From assembly GCF_051401765.1 (NCBI RefSeq), contig NC_135066.1, positions 20,935,001 through 20,999,000 of the forward strand: DNA of 64,000 nt, written 5' to 3'. The number at the start of each line of letters is the position of its first letter. The stretch's first letter is position 1. This document shows positions 60,223-64,000 of this stretch, piece after piece. Position numbers and translations under genes: made by a program. The notes below the pieces were generated by a model. The model saw only the letters and a program-made list of their open reading frames with translations, did no database searches and was not told the DNA's origin. The stretch comes from Calliopsis andreniformis. Taxonomy: Eukaryota; Arthropoda; Insecta; Hymenoptera; Andrenidae.

Positions 60223-60760
60223 CTATAAATAAAATTTAATCAAAGGAAAGAAAAAACCGTTGTGAAATTTATTAAAATGAATTGATAATAAGAATTCGCA
60301 TTGCACCCAATATTCGTTAAACGATTTTCTATAAACAACGAATTCAGTGTCTTCTTCATTAATATTTGATCTGCTATTGATTTCATTATTACCCCTCTTT
60401 TGACTTGTATTTTTCCATAACTTCCTTTTTTTGTTTTTTGGGAGCATGCTTAATTGACTCTCAGCTTTTTTCTTTTCTTCTTCTTCTACATTCTCATTTT
60501 TTTTATTTCTTAATTCTTATTCAAGTTTTCTTTTAGTTGCCTTTGCTTTCCTTCGTTTGTTAAGTTTCTTTTTTTCTTTAAGTTCGTCTATAAAAACTGT
60601 TGAAGTGAAATTTTCAAACTGTTGTATCTGCTATTTTTTCTGTTTGTTTTCTCTTCTACTATCTTACTTCTAGGAAAAATTTGTTTCTATAATTTCTTTA
60701 ACGTCAGAGCATACGCCTACTGAAGGAGATTGCAATGAGATATACAGATTAAAAATGGTT
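60223..60760 (-). pseudogene. Possible C-terminal tail of a pogo/Tigger-like transposase
   Basis: Minus-strand coding-like sequence. SLQSPSVGVCSDVKEIIET (about 60740-60690) is followed after stops by FTSTVFIDELKEKKK and KRRKAKATKRK (about 60620-60530), a Glu/Lys-rich stretch, and finally EDTEFVVYRKSFNEYWVQC (about 60360-60300). The order, a short Ser/Pro motif, a TSTP.K..L-like motif, a basic region and a WVQC block, resembles the tail of insect pogo/Tigger proteins that end in a zinc-binding domain, but the expected cysteines are mostly gone and no DDE core is present. An alternative is a Lys-rich host gene fragment. Confidence 0.35.
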
Positions 60761-61146
60761 AACAGTTAGCTAGTCGGTACTGGACGACCATTTTAGGTCA
60801 TAATTCTTTAATGTGGAAAAAAAATTGCAAATCAAGGGCTTCTTATTGTACTCAAAAGGCTAGAAAAAGTATATGTTAAAGAATAAACTCATTTATTTAA
60901 CTATACATTGCAGGATAAACTCTAAAAAGTAACCTTCGCTACGTTGTATGTTAGTAAAAACGTTTAATACTTTACAAATTCGAACATATCCGATCAATCG
61001 ATATGGCGTCATAGTATGTTTCATATATTGGCTACATTTATTTATTTCTATAAACGAAAATGCTACTGTTTGTCGATAAGAGCGATAATTAATCTTGTTC
61101 GGTACTGTACGCTAGACGGCAGTACACGACTCTCTCCTACTGAATA
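60761..61146. other. Short non-coding gap
   Basis: Nothing recognised. Confidence 0.5.
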
Positions 61147-62246
61147 TACAGGGTGGAAATTATAAAGCGTTCCAGACGAATATTTTCAAAAATGTTGTTT
61201 ATACGCAAAAATGTTTCAAATGAAAGTTGTTCAGCATCGAGGGGAATATCATGTGGTGGGACTTTTATTTTTATCGGTGGACGCGCAAAAATGAGGTGAA
61301 AGTCACGATCATTTTTTCAAATGAAACCATACTTTTATTTTTTGTTAGTATTATAGCTTATTTTAAGACGAATTTGAGAACTATTTATAGAAGGTCGTTC
61401 AAGGTCAAACTTGCAAAGAAATACCGAAAATGTGATTGAAATAAATGTATTGATAATAATTTAACGTAGTTGTGTTTTATTTGTACTTTAGTAAGTGTTT
61501 AAAATGATTACCTTGTACTTCAATGCACTTAACAATGCTTTGTTCAATTTATTTCCGAGAAATAATTTGATTTTCCCTTTACAAGTTTATTGTGTATTCA
61601 TTTCATTCATACGTTTCGTGCTTTCAAACTTAGTAGCAATACTAAGGACATCAATGTCATTATCAGTGAAATGAAAACTAACGTATTTATATACTATTGT
61701 GTTCTTCTACAAGATAGTAAGTTTACTTTCATCACTATTTATGCTAAGTTATTAAGTAAATAGTTTCGCTGAATGGTATTTCTTAAATTTGTTGTAAGAA
61801 TGAAAATGTTTCAAAATTCTTTTGATATATTTATGGTACTAGGATAGTGTAGGAAAAATTACAGTATGACTGCAAAGTATGCATGACGCTAGCCAGATCG
61901 ACCATCTAAATCGCATATGGCGTTTAAGAGGCTAGAACAGCATTTGCTCTGTTCAGGAACTGTTCAAGTGAAAAGAAATCGACCTCGAAATGTGGCTACG
62001 TATAATGTCGTTACTGATATACTCGCGCTGGTTAACGTGGATCTTCATGCAAGCAGTAGACAAATTGCAAGAGAACATGGAATCAGTCATACAACTATAT
62101 TGAACATTTTACAGTGTTATAAGTTGCGTTATACCGCATAACATTACACCGGGATTTATACGGAGACGATTTCATCAAACGATTGAACTTCTGCAGTTGA
62201 ATTCATTAGAAGATAGTCTGTAATGCTTTATAATTTCCACCCTGTA
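61147..62246 (+). mobile_element. Mariner-like deletion derivative, 1100 bp
   Basis: TACAGGGTGGAAATTATAAA at the left is mirrored by TTTATAATTTCCACCCTGTA at the right, with TA at the extremes. The interior 61436-61787 matches 1-385 of this window. A short coding remnant lies near the right end (61917-62141). Confidence 0.88.
61917..62141 (+). pseudogene. Helix-turn-helix remnant of a mariner-like transposase
   Basis: The frame contains LCSGTVQVKRNRPRNVATYN, then VNVDLHASSRQIAREHGISH and TTILNILQCYKLRYT, followed by a stop. It has the form of the second helix-turn-helix of DUF4817-type mariner relatives: GSVQ, basic linker, then V..NP.ASSR.IAREHGIS.TT..RIL. Upstream sequence for the first helix-turn-helix and the whole downstream catalytic domain are missing. 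It complements the fragment at 52695-52946, which keeps the first half. The first codon is not ATG, and I regard it as a relic. Confidence 0.75.
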
Positions 62247-63033
62247 TTGCATTTCTAATTTGTTTGTGAGGTAAAAACTGATAAATATATGAGATACGAG
62301 GGTCATTCAATAAGTCGAGATAAAAGCTCTGCAAATAATGCAAAAAAATGCAAATAATATTTAAATACAAAGTATAAAACTTTCAGAATCGTAAGTTGAT
62401 ATACTTGTAATTTATTTAGAATTGTCATTTGTTAATTATTTAGTTATACGCAATGACAAGTTCTTTCGAAAAGTGCACTTTAAAAAAATAAAATTTTATT
62501 AATAATCTTAAACAATATGGTACTGTGACGATTGATGAGATGTATTAGAGAGAAAAAGGAAAAGAGAAAATCAAAGCGCTTTGTCCTCAGTTTGTTAGGG
62601 AACTCGTCGATATAACGTTACCCAGCATACCCTGGTTTAGACGCAAGGGAATCACATCAACTTAGAAGAACTATTTGTAGGTAAAGGATAGCTAAGGGAC
62701 TACTTTCGGGAAAGCAGTAAATAGAAGAAAGTCCCTCTAGTGACGAAGTATTTGTGGAGGAGGTTTCGTCACAGTATAAGTTGCATGAAACGTATGAATT
62801 TTTGCAAGTTGATAGATCAAGGTAAAAATGGCTCAATTATATTAAATACAACAATCCTAATGAAAACACACATTCGTAAGCTTATTCTTAGTAACGTAGA
62901 CGAGTAGACATTTCGTAGACGAGTAATAGTAGAAAATGTCATTAAAAATTGTAATCGAAAAAATACTTGAAAATTCCATAAAGACTGCGATACTAAAAAA
63001 ACAGCGAGGTTCATAAAAACAAGGAGTGCTTCT
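62247..63033. other. Upstream part of a decayed mariner copy, mostly unreadable
   Basis: ACGAGGGTCATTCAATAAGT at about 62296-62315 resembles a mariner terminus. Transposase motifs become recognisable only after 63030. Between these points the frames are broken. Confidence 0.4.
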
Positions 63034-63291
63034 CTTTCAGGATAATGCTTGCCTACCTACTGCACAATTAACACTTGTGCGTTTAGTCTCGATCTCACAC
63101 CGCCAGACATCTTTTTGTTTAGCCCGTTGATAGAGTCCATCTCTTGGAGTCAATTTTGCAGCGATGGAGAAGTAGAAACAAACGTGAAAAACTTGATTCA
63201 GACAACATGATAGACAATTTGGTGTTCCTGCGTAAAAGAATTTCTAAAACATTGGAAAAAGTGGATAATTTTTGCAGAGAAGTATGTTAAA
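63034..63291 (+). pseudogene. Mariner transposase C-terminal fossil
   Basis: FQDNACLPTAQLTLVRL (about 63038-63090) corresponds to the QDNARPH block that carries the second catalytic Asp in mariner proteins. SLDLTPPDIFLFSPL (about 63090-63135) corresponds to the SPDLAPSDYHLF block with the third Asp. The frame then stays nearly open through EVETNVKNLIQTT, meets two stops (TGA TAG, about 63208-63213), and continues to a basic W.KW.....EKYV tail. The N-terminal half is not recognisable. The enzyme would have inserted at TA. It is dead. Confidence 0.82.
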
Positions 63292-64000
63292 TTACTATAG
63301 ATAAATTATTAGATTCATTGTGTAAATCGTATTAAAAGAGTAGTCATTTATCTTTTCCCTTTATACTGGACCTCATGTCTTTTATCAAGACGTCAGACAT
63401 AAATTAGAATTTCCGCCTCAATGGTCACATGTTCGAGTATTTCTTCGACTATGAATTTCAATAGAATTTATTCTTGGATTATTTTTGGAGCACAAAAGTA
63501 ACTTCACATGATTTTCACTCCGTTTGAGAGCTATCTACTACGAAAAATAAATATCCATTCGAGTAGGTTCTCATTTCGCTAGTCGATTTATAATTTCAAA
63601 TTCTTCCATTGTATAAATATTATCTTCTGATACCCATACAGTAAGCCATCAAAAGTGTGGAAAGATAAAAATAACTTATTGTTAGCTTACATCAGCAGAA
63701 TGTTGCACCATGTTTCATCGACCCCATGTTCTAGTATCGCGCGGAACACGCGATTACACGAATAATCGTGGATTCCTATACACGTATGGGATATTTTAAC
63801 TACCGGACAAAACGCGGTCCGATAAAAAGATTCCGTTGGATTTACCACGCCGCAGGCTGAATAAATGTTTTCGAGCAGCTATGTGATTTATTTCGACGTG
63901 GTAGCGTGCTATCCTCGGTCACTGGTTCGAAACAAAGGAATTCATTGCGTTCAACCGAACCAACGAGAACAGACCTTTTTTCGGCAGCTCGATTATTGTT
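63292..64000. other. Non-coding end of window, GC- and CpG-richer after 63700
   Basis: 63700-64000 is richer in CpG than most of the window and contains no repeat I recognise. It may be the edge of a host regulatory or genic region lying beyond the window. Confidence 0.4.

Overview
This window looks like AT-rich insect nuclear DNA. The nested DNA transposons, FLYWCH-type MULE, DIRS-like element, piggyBac and many TACAGGGTG-ended elements resemble repeats common in Hymenoptera. That assignment is inference from the repeat repertoire, with low to moderate confidence. I recognise no intact host protein gene, rRNA or convincing tRNA. Almost everything I can name is a mobile element or its fragment, embedded in long AT-rich stretches without recognisable coding.

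Layout. 1-385: internal piece of the same repeat found at 61436-61787. 512-4382: a minus-sense LTR (family A) split by a TTAA-flanked piggyBac element at 1186-3917. 10130-10280, 15169-15478 and 16798-16979: short foldback or MITE-like elements. 13678-14731: a TACAGGGTG-type element with long terminal inverted repeats (TIRs). 17749-18986: a small TIR element broken by a family-B solo LTR with GGGG duplications. 19092-19837: an internally deleted family-A LTR. 22013-24055: an inverted repeat pair, followed by a family-B solo LTR (24066-25280). 26844-27435: an eroded, unrecognised reading frame on the minus strand, next to the best family-A solo LTR (27461-28818). 34905-37832: a Tc3-like element whose transposase is split by another family-B solo LTR. 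38349-39334: a foldback element built of short tandem repeats. It shares its TIR with the FLYWCH-MULE at 46325-48500, which is itself split by a 650-bp MITE and followed by a DIRS-like gag/RT fragment (48505-49984). 50593-56769: several mariner-like and hAT-like short elements, including a 1.1-kb near-palindrome. 60223-63291: a possible pogo-like tail, a mariner-like deletion derivative and a mariner transposase fossil.

The elements do not form an operon or pathway. Their interest is stratigraphic: at least five clear insertions into older elements give a relative order of activity. The most unusual structures are the degenerate, hairpin-containing tandem arrays inside the family-B LTRs; the MULE family whose TIRs are tandem-repeat arrays and which appears both with coding sequence and as a coding-poor foldback; and the unassigned eroded gene at 26844-27435. 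All homology statements are by eye and need database searches.
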